Below are positions 53,473 to 62,667 of a DNA stretch of 64,000 bases, piece after piece. The notes beneath the pieces are model-generated. The model was not told the DNA's origin and ran no database searches. It was given only the letters and a program-made list of their open reading frames with translations. The position numbers and the translations under genes were made by a program. The stretch covers positions 69,784,223 to 69,848,222 of the forward strand of contig NC_087062.1 in the NCBI RefSeq assembly GCF_963678635.1, in the 5' to 3' direction. How positions within the stretch are numbered: the first letter of the stretch is position 1; each line of letters begins with the position of its first letter. This stretch comes from Symsagittifera roscoffensis (lineage: Eukaryota; Xenacoelomorpha; Acoela; Convolutidae).

Positions 53473-55673
53473 AATTATTAATTTTTCTCCAACTCCTTTT
53501 TCTAGTAATCTCAAATCAAAACATAAACCCTTCCCCTCGTACAGGACCACAAGATTTATTAGTAACACATTACGATTGTGAAGAAAATGAACAAAAAACA
53601 CTACATAAATATGCAATAAATCAAGTATCACAATGTGAAACAGAACCACAAGCTATAGAAACCACAGATGTAATAGCAACACTCTATTCAAAAGCCCGAG
53701 CAACAACAGTTACAGGTTATAAATTCACAGCAACATTTTCCGAAAAGAAAGTACATTGTTCACAAGTCTCGAACGGAAACAAAAACCGACTTGACCATGA
53801 ATCATTCTATCAGAGTAATATAGCACGTCTTTTACATCTCAATCCCGACGATTGTAAAAATGAATTACTTAGACTAAACATCACACAAAATAAAAACTCC
53901 CAAAGAAAGTTAGTTAATTTTCAAGTTTTTTCAGACTCTGTACATCAATCACAACTTGAAAGACACCAAGGACATATAAAACTAGACGAAAAATACCCGT
54001 ATAACGGCGCACACGGACGATTAACCTATGACCTACACGATAAACATTGGATACTACACATTGGTATAAATGACCCATCAAACTGCAAAGCAGACACAAA
54101 AAATAAAGGATACCAAGAAATAATGTTTTTCGATTGGAAAATACAACTCGAAAAAAGACAACTAACACGAGATTTATCAGATAATACAATGATCTATCAA
54201 GGAATCCGATTACCTTGTAAAAATGATCAAGGTTATTGCGACCCTACAACGAGAACACAAGCAACAATTGTTTGGTTCCCCGAAGATACATGTACAACAT
54301 TTCAAGTAGCAAAAATACACGCTCGTATGATAAAATTTCACGAAAAATATTTTATACAATCAATTCCATATGAACAAGTCCATCCATCACGAAAACTAAG
54401 TTCTAATTTTAGAAACATAGACAATATAGAAAATAAATTGACACGTTTTCAAATATATCAAGAAACAGAACTTGCATGTAAATACAGGAATCCACTTCAC
54501 AGAACACAATACTCTGAAATATTAGTTGAATACGAAAAAGGATTCGACATGACCACTGGAAAAGTAAAAATCGACCCATATGCCACAGGTCATCCTCCAA
54601 ACGAAGGAACATCCTATATACCAGTTAATTTTGAAAAAAGCAACGGACAACCTGGTGGACATCTAAAACCCCATGACACCAGAAGCACACGCTTACAAGA
54701 ATTATCACTAATGAATACTACATATTTCGGTAATATCCACTATGATATTCATTTAGATATGAAACTAGATTATACAATTAGCCGAATTTTTCAAGAAATG
54801 TCACTCTCCGAATTAGAAACACTACACCAACTATGCGAATTAGAACGAACACAAATATTACAATCACTTGCACTAGCAGTATTAAAAATACCCTATGCAG
54901 GATACTTATTATCTGGAAATAGATCAAATTTTTTAGACTATGAAGGAAACATCTTATGGTTTTATACTTGTACTAAAAAAGTATCACCACTATACGTTTT
55001 TGAAGATAAACGATGTTATAAAAGAATCCCTATCTTTTATAAGAATAAAGTACATTTCGTGGATACACTTTCACGAAGAACCTATTTCTGGGATACCGCA
55101 GTCCCATGTGGATCAGAAAACAGCCACAATGTAGTACAACTAAACCCTGATGAAAATAAATATTATCTTCTCACTCCATATCCCACATTAATGCAATCAC
55201 TCAAAAAATTTTCACCAGAAAGCATTCGCGCTATTGCTCGAAACCCAAATATAGACTTACAATCAATAGGAATCTATTCAAAATCAGATATTCAACATCA
55301 CATTAGAACACAACAATTCCAAGAATTATTAACACAAATGGACACTATACAAAGACAATCAATAGACCAAAATTTACGCAAACTTGCAGAAACCGCAGGA
55401 TTTGCCGATATCTACACGCAAGACTATAGCGGATATTTTAAAGACATTAAAGATTATATATATCTAAACGGTGAAAAATACCGTCCCCAAGATATATCAC
55501 CAATTAACATTTTTAGCTTTGTTACACTCAAAAATGAGATCCTCGATTTTCTAGGATGGCCCTACTACATCTTAGAAAAATTGACTATTTTATACGCAAT
55601 GTTTAACTTTATTGGATTTCTTTTCTCACTTTTAAAAGGAATCTACAACACATGTGCTATACAAAACAAGTAA
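53460..55673 (+). CDS. env: envelope-like glycoprotein, 737 aa
   Basis: An N-terminal signal peptide (hydrophobic residues 4-17) is followed by a Cys-rich ectodomain with several N-x-S/T sites and one C-terminal membrane anchor (about 706-727) with a short tail. The pattern of a DC pair near the start, a central C...GYC block near residue 252, and CYKRIPIFY near 519 followed by a conserved Cys fits the glycoprotein family of chuvirus-like mononegaviruses and of some invertebrate retroelements, as far as I remember that family. The assignment is from pattern only. The start overlaps the end of the Met-less ORF, and a CATACTCAG acceptor candidate lies 15 bases upstream. It would make the element infectious-type (retrovirus-like) if functional. 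Confidence 0.75.
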   Translation: MYILKLLIFLQLLFLVISNQNINPSPRTGPQDLLVTHYDCEENEQKTLHKYAINQVSQCETEPQAIETTDVIATLYSKARATTVTGYKFTATFSEKKVHCSQVSNGNKNRLDHESFYQSNIARLLHLNPDDCKNELLRLNITQNKNSQRKLVNFQVFSDSVHQSQLERHQGHIKLDEKYPYNGAHGRLTYDLHDKHWILHIGINDPSNCKADTKNKGYQEIMFFDWKIQLEKRQLTRDLSDNTMIYQGIRLPCKNDQGYCDPTTRTQATIVWFPEDTCTTFQVAKIHARMIKFHEKYFIQSIPYEQVHPSRKLSSNFRNIDNIENKLTRFQIYQETELACKYRNPLHRTQYSEILVEYEKGFDMTTGKVKIDPYATGHPPNEGTSYIPVNFEKSNGQPGGHLKPHDTRSTRLQELSLMNTTYFGNIHYDIHLDMKLDYTISRIFQEMSLSELETLHQLCELERTQILQSLALAVLKIPYAGYLLSGNRSNFLDYEGNILWFYTCTKKVSPLYVFEDKRCYKRIPIFYKNKVHFVDTLSRRTYFWDTAVPCGSENSHNVVQLNPDENKYYLLTPYPTLMQSLKKFSPESIRAIARNPNIDLQSIGIYSKSDIQHHIRTQQFQELLTQMDTIQRQSIDQNLRKLAETAGFADIYTQDYSGYFKDIKDYIYLNGEKYRPQDISPINIFSFVTLKNEILDFLGWPYYILEKLTILYAMFNFIGFLFSLLKGIYNTCAIQNK

Positions 55674-56077
55674 ACAGACAAGCAAGCGTAGCACGCATAC
55701 TCTTTGCAGGATTTTTTGGAATCTTTTCTACATCTATAAACAAAATTCTTTTAGACGCACAAATAAAAGAATATAACACAAAAATAGCAACACGACAAAA
55801 TACATACGACGAAGAACATAACAATGTAGACATAACGCCAACGGCACCACAATTACCACCCCTACCAAATAACCATCCACTATCCCTAGTCCCACGAAAT
55901 TTTCGAAATTTAGCCATCACACATAATCCAAATTTTCGACTCACCACATCACAAAGTCCCATTCAACATATAATGACACACCAGTCACAAGATGATAATA
56001 CTTATGAACAAATTATTGAACAACCCCATACCACCGCTTTTCAGTCTCAAAATAATCATTTTTTTAGCCCACGATGA
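55652..56077 (+). CDS. 141 aa protein with PTAP motif
   Basis: Overlaps the end of env by 22 bases. The N-terminus is basic followed by a hydrophobic stretch (VARILFAGFFGIFSTSI), possibly a membrane or signal-anchor segment; the rest is Pro, Gln and Asn-rich. PTAP at residues 63-66, followed by PPLP, is the classical TSG101-binding late-domain motif of retroviruses. Its TGA overlaps the next ATG as ATGA (56074-56077). No family recognised. Confidence 0.6.
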   Translation: MCYTKQVNRQASVARILFAGFFGIFSTSINKILLDAQIKEYNTKIATRQNTYDEEHNNVDITPTAPQLPPLPNNHPLSLVPRNFRNLAITHNPNFRLTTSQSPIQHIMTHQSQDDNTYEQIIEQPHTTAFQSQNNHFFSPR

Positions 56078-57792
56078 GCCGCCAACTTGGATCACTACAC
56101 CGATCAAATTCCCACCCAACCAATCTTACCTCTCCAATCCCAATAATACCACTTTTTGCTTTTCCGCCACCCGATTTTCCACCTAGTAATGTAACATCAG
56201 GCATGAATTCCGACACTAATTCACACATCTCAGTTTTATATTCCATCTCACAACTCAATAACCCGAATATTGAAACCCCCGATGAATTTGCCGACTCAGA
56301 ACCATCCCCATCCAATAATTTTCATAACTCTTCTAATTTTTCTCAACCCCCTTTTCAACCCATATTATCCAATAACCCTGACCCAATCACCCCCACACCC
56401 TCTTATGCTTCCCAAGTTACCCCAACCTACTCCTCATACCATTCTGACCAATCATCTCATTCTCCAGACACCCCCCGAATCTCCCCAGAGCTAGATAATT
56501 TTATTACCCTTCAACAACAACCCTACCACCTTAATACCCCAACCATAAACCAAATCTCCTCCACAATAAATTCATCCAACCCCCCTACCCCTACACCCTC
56601 TTCAAATTATACTGAATCATTAGCACCATCATCCGCATCAACTGAATCTTCACTCAACCACCCCAAGCATACTAACACAAAAGAATTTTTAGCCATCACC
56701 TTACCCTCATTCCCACAATACACCTTAAACACCCCCCACGACACTAACGAAACACGCAACTTTGTAGATGAATACGTTTTAATGCCCACTCTCTCTTGGA
56801 CCTCATATTATCATTTTACTAACCCTCTTTGCTTACCTTTATCTAACACTCACATCGATATAGAGCGAAATACGGACATGCTGTATCGACTCACTACACC
56901 ACTAACCGCTAGACAATTTACTTACGTTGGATATAAAAAATCACTAAAAACACACACTGCACCTAGAGCTAACGAATATACACTCGAATACTATGATCAC
57001 AACATCATCAGAGCTAACCAAGATCAATTCTTAGACGACGATCGCTTCGCTAACCCACAAATTACTGAGAAATTTTTCATCAAGACACCATATATATTTA
57101 CACTAAACATCTTCGACCGAAAGTTTGATCACATTATTTCAGAAGCACTAATAGACACACAAGCATACGAAAGTTTCAAAGAACGCTTCCAAATATTTTC
57201 ACTAACCTTTCATTTCCTTGCACCACACGAAAGAGATTTACACTGCTCACACGATATTATGTTGCGCACTAAACAAACCCACACATATAGTTATTATCGC
57301 TTCATCCAAAATCACTTTGACCTACACACACCCTCTAGACAACCACACCATCGTTTTCAATTCATTAATTCCAAATACACTTCACCATTTTTCCTAAATT
57401 TCACATATTGCATTAAAGATACTAACCTTCATGGTATTCTTCGTAATTATGACCCCATAACCCAAATGTACATCTTCTGTCCCATCACCAAGACCTTCAA
57501 CGCCGAAGAATCCCGACCCTTCCTTATCCCGCACGAGTTTGTACAACCTATAGAAATCCCAATTTTAGAATTCATCCACAACACTAAATTCAATCACAAA
57601 TTATATAATCTAATCCAAAACACACCTTATGAGTTTGCAGTTGGCACTGAAGAACTAACCACTATCAAGGCACTCCAATTGCTTTGGCCACTGCTTCAGA
57701 CTAAAAATATCATCCGCATCTTAGCTAAACTACTAACAACTTCAGAACTAATTCACGACATCTTCCCCCACGGTTTTTTCCCCGACGATTAA
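56074..57792 (+). CDS. 572 aa protein of unknown family
   Basis: Starts in the ATGA overlap with the previous ORF. Residues 1-220 are a disordered Ser/Pro/Thr/Asn tract. Residues 220-572 have mixed hydrophobic and charged composition with aromatic-rich strands and look like a folded domain. There is no signal peptide or membrane segment, so it is probably cytoplasmic or nuclear. A splice donor CAG|GTAAGTATG begins four bases after its stop. I recognise no domain; it is the last and least explained ORF of the element. Confidence 0.7.
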   Translation: MSRQLGSLHRSNSHPTNLTSPIPIIPLFAFPPPDFPPSNVTSGMNSDTNSHISVLYSISQLNNPNIETPDEFADSEPSPSNNFHNSSNFSQPPFQPILSNNPDPITPTPSYASQVTPTYSSYHSDQSSHSPDTPRISPELDNFITLQQQPYHLNTPTINQISSTINSSNPPTPTPSSNYTESLAPSSASTESSLNHPKHTNTKEFLAITLPSFPQYTLNTPHDTNETRNFVDEYVLMPTLSWTSYYHFTNPLCLPLSNTHIDIERNTDMLYRLTTPLTARQFTYVGYKKSLKTHTAPRANEYTLEYYDHNIIRANQDQFLDDDRFANPQITEKFFIKTPYIFTLNIFDRKFDHIISEALIDTQAYESFKERFQIFSLTFHFLAPHERDLHCSHDIMLRTKQTHTYSYYRFIQNHFDLHTPSRQPHHRFQFINSKYTSPFFLNFTYCIKDTNLHGILRNYDPITQMYIFCPITKTFNAEESRPFLIPHEFVQPIEIPILEFIHNTKFNHKLYNLIQNTPYEFAVGTEELTTIKALQLLWPLLQTKNIIRILAKLLTTSELIHDIFPHGFFPDD

Positions 57793-57795
57793 CAG

Positions 57796-57874
57796 GTAAG
57801 TATGAATTAAATGAATATTACTAACTAATTAAAATATTAAAAAACTCACCATACTTTATCCATGTTTTCTTTAG
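57796..57874 (+). other. candidate 79 nt intron after the last stop codon
   Basis: CAG|GTAAGTATG is a near-perfect donor and CATGTTTTCTTTAG a good nematode-type acceptor 79 nt later. The stop of the 572 aa ORF is only three bases before the donor. Confidence 0.5.
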
Positions 57875-59352
57875 ATTTTTAGCCTTCATCCGACAATCAC
57901 CTACAAAGACCACAAAAGACAAATAAAAATCGCAAATTTCTTCAAACAGATTTCAAAAATTCTATTAATCTCTTACACTTATAAATTTATAAATTTAATA
58001 CCAATGCAGTAAATTCATTTCTAAAATTTTCCCCACAAGCAGTAAATCTAATTATAATGAAAATTTGTAACTTAAAATTCCCCCATAACTAGCAGTAAAT
58101 TTCCAAATTCTATGCAGTAAATTAATAAAATGCAATTGCAGTACTAACCTTTTGATATTTTCATTCATTCGCACAGAAATTCTATCCACACTCGCACAGC
58201 TCGCCCACGAAGAATTGTTTAAAATAATGAATTTCAGTTTCAAGTTTTCACACTCAACAACTCTAACATATAATAACATGTTTCAAACCTTCCTTTAACC
58301 CGGTTGGAAAGGAATCATATACTAAACAAAACTAACCAACGCAGCTTACTAAATACCACAAATCATAGAATAACAGCATGACTAAGAAAAGGAAACCAAC
58401 GGTACCCAAACCGGATTAACCCAGTTTAAAACTGGATAATTTATTCTTTTGAAGACTATTATAAAGTCTAAGAAAGAAATAATAAAACACAAAAAAGTCG
58501 AAAGACAAACCCATACCACAAACAATTTGATTTTTGGAAAAAGGACATAACCAACAAGACATAAGAAAAACCACAACAAACCCAACATAAAACGTTGTCA
58601 CATAACAGGACCCCTCATAAAAACCGCATGAAATCATACTCCCACTCCTGGCCTAACCCACCAGGAAGGACGTCCTGAGCATGCTCTATAGCCGGCCTAA
58701 CCCACCGCGCTACATCCACGCTTTGTGACCTCACCTCTATTTTTAATAAGAGCTACTCAAGTGTGAGTAACTCTTCAAAATAACCAAACTAAAACAAAAA
58801 GCTTTTGTGAAAACAACTAACTAAAATCATAATTAAAAAATATTAAACTAATAAATGTTTTATAAAATGTAAATTACATTATGCAATACATAGATCAGAA
58901 TACAACACCAAGGACGAACATCTAAAGACAAAACGACCCCACTACACTCGAGAGAGAATGACCAACCACAATCGATATGCCACTCACAATCACAACTCAA
59001 AGGATTTAGAGTACGACTTGACTTCGCAGAAAAGGACTTCATTGAACTAGACCAATGACCACCTCGATGTTCAAGTATACGTACAGATCCGAGTAACCAG
59101 GCATCCCCTCCACGCAGAACAGAAAAACCTGACATAGCAAACCATTCTGAAACCAGATTTGAGTTTGTTGCAAAGACTTAGTCGTTGTCACTAGAAGACA
59201 CAACGTCTTATGTCTCTAACTCCAGCTTCCTGGAACTTCTTTAACAAAAAGGAAACAGAAGAAATATGATGTTCGCCAAACACCAACGTCCATCATCCAT
59301 CCTTCGAATTGCAGAAGAACCATTCTAAAAAACTCTGTAAAACCCGGATGGG
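57875..59352 (+). promoter_or_regulatory. long non-coding 3' region of the giant element
   Basis: About 1.5 kb without a credible frame. It holds four exact GCAGTAAAT motifs plus a partial one within 135 bp (58006-58143). A GC-rich block at 58645-58710 has a repeated GGCCTAACCCACC and the palindromes AGGACGTCCT-like and GAGCATGCTC. A 12 bp stem hairpin lies at 58748-58775. Such signals could serve RNA export, insulation or packaging. No clear polypurine tract precedes the 3' LTR (the last bases read ACCCGGATGGG). Confidence 0.5.
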
Positions 59353-59762
59353 TGGAACCTGATCTAAACTACATTTTATGATTGGATAATTTAGATATTT
59401 TACCAATGTAAAGTATTTAATATTAACCAATCATGATCCATCTAACTAACAACCCACTTATTTGTAAGTGCTGAAGTTACTTGTAATTTCAGCACCAGAG
59501 AGATTTGAATTTAACTTAGAAATTAGTTGGACTCTCCCGAGCACTTCAGCAGCCGCAATAAACCAGTATACCCTAGATCTATTGAGCCTAGCAGAGACTA
59601 GTTAAACAACCTGAGACTAGATAGTATAAGAGTAAGATTAGGATCGGTATTAGACTAAGAAGTTGCACGAATCTATCCGGCCGAAAATAAGATAGCGTGA
59701 CGAGCAGACGGTGTACCCTATCCGAAATTACTCTATGAGTTAACCAACTCGGTCATAACTCA
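59353..59762 (+). repeat. 3' LTR
   Basis: 410 bp, identical to 41018-41427 by reading, followed by the ATCT target duplication. Confidence 0.95.
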
Positions 59763-59766
59763 ATCT

Positions 59767-60625
59767 GGTAAAAATCAAATCAAAAACAGATGAGAAACAA
59801 TTTAAAAAGAAGAAGGAGAGTTTTGATGTGGTGTCTCATATCGAATTCATACGTGGTTATAACATATCATCTTCTTATTTTATCATCTTCATATTTTATC
59901 ATCTCCAAACTATATCATCTTTTTATTTTTGCCATAAAAATCACAATTTTTTCCGACGTTTTGCTATAATTTTTTGAGATAAACATGAAAATTAGCACTT
60001 TCTATTAACTTTAGGATTTTCAGAAGGGGTTAACACTCGAATTACTGAAAAAAAAATTTAAAATGTTCGATTGTGAGATTTGTTACGATTTTAGAGATTG
60101 TGAGATTTTTACGATTTGTACGATTATCCATTTTTGAAGCCAACTTATACTAATTTGGAAGGGGAGTTTTTTTTTGGCCTGTTTTTTCAAAATTTTGCAT
60201 GTGGAGCAGAAAATTTGGCCAAAACAATGTCTTTTTAATGCTTTGGGAGAGCTCGGAAATCCATTTGGTCGACCTAAAAAAATTCGATTCAGCCCCCCCT
60301 CGAGAAGAAAACCCTAGATCCGCCCCTGCTCAAAGTTACTTTATTGTAGCGTCGATGAACGTTAATTAGGCCGGTTGAGAGTTTTTCTAGGAAATGTGGG
60401 TGCCGGATTTCCGCGGCTTATTACTGTAAGCCTGCTGCTTATAAATTTATGCCCGCTGATGCTCATATATAACAGTTTTTTTTTCAGGCAAAGAAGCATA
60501 AATTGTTTGTGTCGATGGTAAAGTAACATAAATAGCTTCTGACTTCTTCTTAAATAGCTTACAAGTCTAGTAAAAGGTGATCATCTAAGTTGTTAATAAA
60601 TTGTTATCCTGTAAATTTGATTAAG
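59767..60625 (+). other. Rho-GEF intron with hAT remnant and short tandem repeat
   Basis: Four TATCATCT-type units form a short imperfect tandem repeat at about 59865-59930. At 60312-60328 CCCTAGATCCGCCCCTG is a hAT-like terminus, ending a remnant that begins near 60150. A TTTTTTTTTCAG at 60487 has the form of an acceptor, but the following frame closes at once. Confidence 0.5.
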
Positions 60626-60739
60626 GGAAAAGAAAGCATGAAGAAGCTGACTGAGGCTCTGGAGAGATTCAGTGACTCGAGGTCGGGTCACTCATCTGTT
60701 CAGGACATGCGGACCTTGGAGCACCAAGAATTTGTGAAG
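60626..60739 (+). CDS. exon of DH-PH Rho-GEF upstream of DH
   Basis: Acceptor TTGATTAAG, 114 bases (38 codons, phase 0 at both ends), donor AAG|GTGAGA. The product is charged and helical (MKKLTEALERFSDSRSG then LEHQEFVK). It sits directly before the DH exon; phase 0 also fits the donor at 33144. Confidence 0.65.
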
Positions 60740-60859
60740 GTGAGACAATTTTCGACTTCAATTTGTAAATTGTGATTGTCAAAAAAGGCTTAAAATTCAA
60801 AACAAGGAAATTTTCGTGTAACTTTAAACTTGCAATGATATTCGCGCATTTGCTTAAAG

Positions 60860-61151
60860 GAATCATCATGGCCTAGTCTAATCCCCAAACAGCATTGACT
60901 TTCATCTGTCGATGAGTAAGAAAGAAAAGGATTATCAAGAAGCTATCTGGGAACTACTGAGAAGCGAAGTTGTCTATATGGATAAACTCCGCGTGATCAC
61001 GGATCTTTTCATAGCTGCACTGGAAGACATTCAACGGTGAACATATTTTGGTAGAAGTTGACAAAACAAATTTATTGCAAGCCATGCAGACGTCTTAGAA
61101 GCCCATGAGGTCGCTTTGGATGAACTTCCTGCAGCCAGCAATTGAGAAAGC
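60860..61151 (+). CDS. DH-domain exon of Rho-GEF, frame disrupted, runs into gap
   Basis: After the acceptor CTTAAAG (60859) the text reads SSWPSLIPKQH, then in another frame the DH start QEAIWELLRSEVVYM...LRVITDLF, which strongly resembles PLEKHG5-type exchange factors. It then continues as EHILVEVDKTNLLQ, ADVLEAH and SLWMNFLQPAIEK in further frames. The DH helix order is right, but single-base steps near 60910, 61038, 61082 and 61108 are needed. DH domains catalyse GDP release from Rho GTPases. Either consensus errors next to the gap or decay explains the breaks. A CGG|TGAAC-type donor at 61037 would instead give a 45 nt intron, but that would delete conserved DH residues. Confidence 0.7.
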
Positions 61152-61351
61152 NNNNNNNNNNNNNNNNNNNNNNNNNNNNNNNNNNNNNNNNNNNNNNNNN
61201 NNNNNNNNNNNNNNNNNNNNNNNNNNNNNNNNNNNNNNNNNNNNNNNNNNNNNNNNNNNNNNNNNNNNNNNNNNNNNNNNNNNNNNNNNNNNNNNNNNNN
61301 NNNNNNNNNNNNNNNNNNNNNNNNNNNNNNNNNNNNNNNNNNNNNNNNNNN
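61152..61351. other. assembly gap, 200 N
   Basis: Unknown sequence of nominal length. Most of the DH domain should lie here, because the next recognisable exon (62035) is already in the DH-PH linker. Confidence 1.
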
Positions 61352-62034
61352 TGCATTGGAATCGCCATCAAGTGCTTTGAATCTTAAGAATCAAAAACTC
61401 CAAAAATTTGGAGAAAAATTTTCAAAAACTATTTGAAAAAAAACTTAATTTTTTTTTTGATTTTTTGTTTTTCTTGTTATTTATCTTCAAAAATTGTTTT
61501 CCATTTGCATATTTTACATGACTGACGAAAAAGCCTAAGCTCTACTTTTTCGCTCAGATTCTTTTATCACACCAAGCTGAAAAAATTATTTCAATTGGAA
61601 CAATAATTTTGTAACTTTTTAAAACTGGCCGCAACATTCTGTGCTACTTGCACAGTAACCGGCTATCCCTGTTAAATTTGAATTTCTCTTGAAGCTAAAT
61701 TTTTCCAAATGGAGTTGACTTTACCAATAAAAGTAGACTTTGCCTGCTCTTTCTAATTTGGTCGGCACAAATAACGCCTCAAAACTAGAAGACAAATTGG
61801 CACTCAAATCGCTTTTAGAAAAAATGGACAAAAAAGGATCTCATTAGATAAGAGTATTAAGCGGTGGACCATTTTTTTGCTAAAAATTTCGCTTTTTTAG
61901 CTAATGATGATCTAGTTTAAATTTTAAGGTTTTTTGAACATTCTTAAGGCTTTAGCCCCTTATGAAGGATATACAGGCTTCTATGAAGTTTATTATGTAA
62001 AACAAAAATGATTAATTGTTATTAAACTTTACAG
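61352..62034 (+). other. intron of Rho-GEF
   Basis: AT-rich, ending in TTAAACTTTACAG. It includes part of the dispersed repeat with TGTGCTACTTGCACAG (about 61640). Confidence 0.55.
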
Positions 62035-62262
62035 GTTACAAAAAAATACTCCGGGTTTGACCTCATCTTAGCGCTGAAATCACCGAACCTAGCTGGTGTA
62101 GATCTCAATTGTGACTGTCCTTTCATCTCGTTCGAAAGTTCTGCGAATGAAGACTCTTCGGCATTAGTGATGTTGGAACCTTCGTGGCCTGCCAATCCCG
62201 CCGCTACCCGACAACTCATACTCGAGGGACCCTGGAAACTTAGAGATGGGTCGTGTGGAAAG
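62035..62262 (+). CDS. exon of DH-PH Rho-GEF, linker and PH start
   Basis: Acceptor TTTACAG, 228 bases (76 codons, phase 0 both sides), donor AAG|GTATAG. The first part is a Ser/Pro-rich linker. The end, RQLILEGPWKLRDG, is the first PH strand in the form seen in PLEKHG5-type proteins, continuing straight into the next exon. Confidence 0.75.
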
Positions 62263-62667
62263 GTATAGAAACTTCTCATGTTATTTTGCGTAAAAGTAAA
62301 TAGCCCAAAGACAAAGTGTTCTCTGCGCTTCAATTTTTTAAGTATTTTTCTTCAAAAAAAAAAAACAGTTAAAAAATGATTCTTAGCCAATGAGTCAGTT
62401 TAAGAACGTTTTTATTTGCTTTCATATTTCGGATCAGTTTAAAAAAGAATCTAGTATTGGTCAATAATTTCAAAAAATTAACGAGACACAAAAAGCGTAA
62501 GTTTTAGTAACTATATCAATTTTCATAAACAAAATTGTGCTCCTGAAGAACTTTATTTTGTGGCTGTTTTTATGCGTATACGGCGTTCATAACATTTGAA
62601 AACAAAACTTTAAAGCGTATTGTTTTTTTTTAAATCGAAACTTATTGTCTTTTTTGTAATTTTTCAG

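Larger units (their letters stand above)
41018..59762 (+). mobile_element. intact giant env-bearing LTR retroelement, 18.7 kb
   Basis: Two 410 bp LTRs (TG...CA ends) that I read as identical flank 17.9 kb of internal DNA. The 4 bp ATCT is duplicated at 41014-41017 and 59763-59766. Internally, in order: structured leader, basic 155 aa ORF, Gag-Pol (2730 aa, uninterrupted), two small membrane ORFs, a 396-codon ORF without Met, an envelope-like 737 aa protein, 141 aa and 572 aa ORFs, a 1.5 kb 3' region. Pol order PR-RT-RNH-IN with a GPY/F-type C-terminus places it in Ty3/Gypsy. Most Gypsy elements are 5-10 kb. Identical LTRs and open frames indicate a recent, possibly active copy. Confidence 0.95.

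Noticed and set aside
58382-58637. Hydrophobic minus-strand frames in the 3' region of the giant element
   Set aside because: Phe/Val-rich complement of A/C-rich non-coding DNA; no start context or junction.
58645-58735. Antisense tRNA gene
   Set aside because: An A-box-like text exists on the minus strand, but no B box or cloverleaf can be formed.
61037-61081. A 45 nt intron in the DH exon
   Set aside because: GT and AG are present, but the stretch reads as conserved DH sequence in another frame, so a frameshift is more likely than an intron.
61072-61387. Frames spanning the N gap
   Set aside because: Composed of undetermined residues; artefact of translating N.
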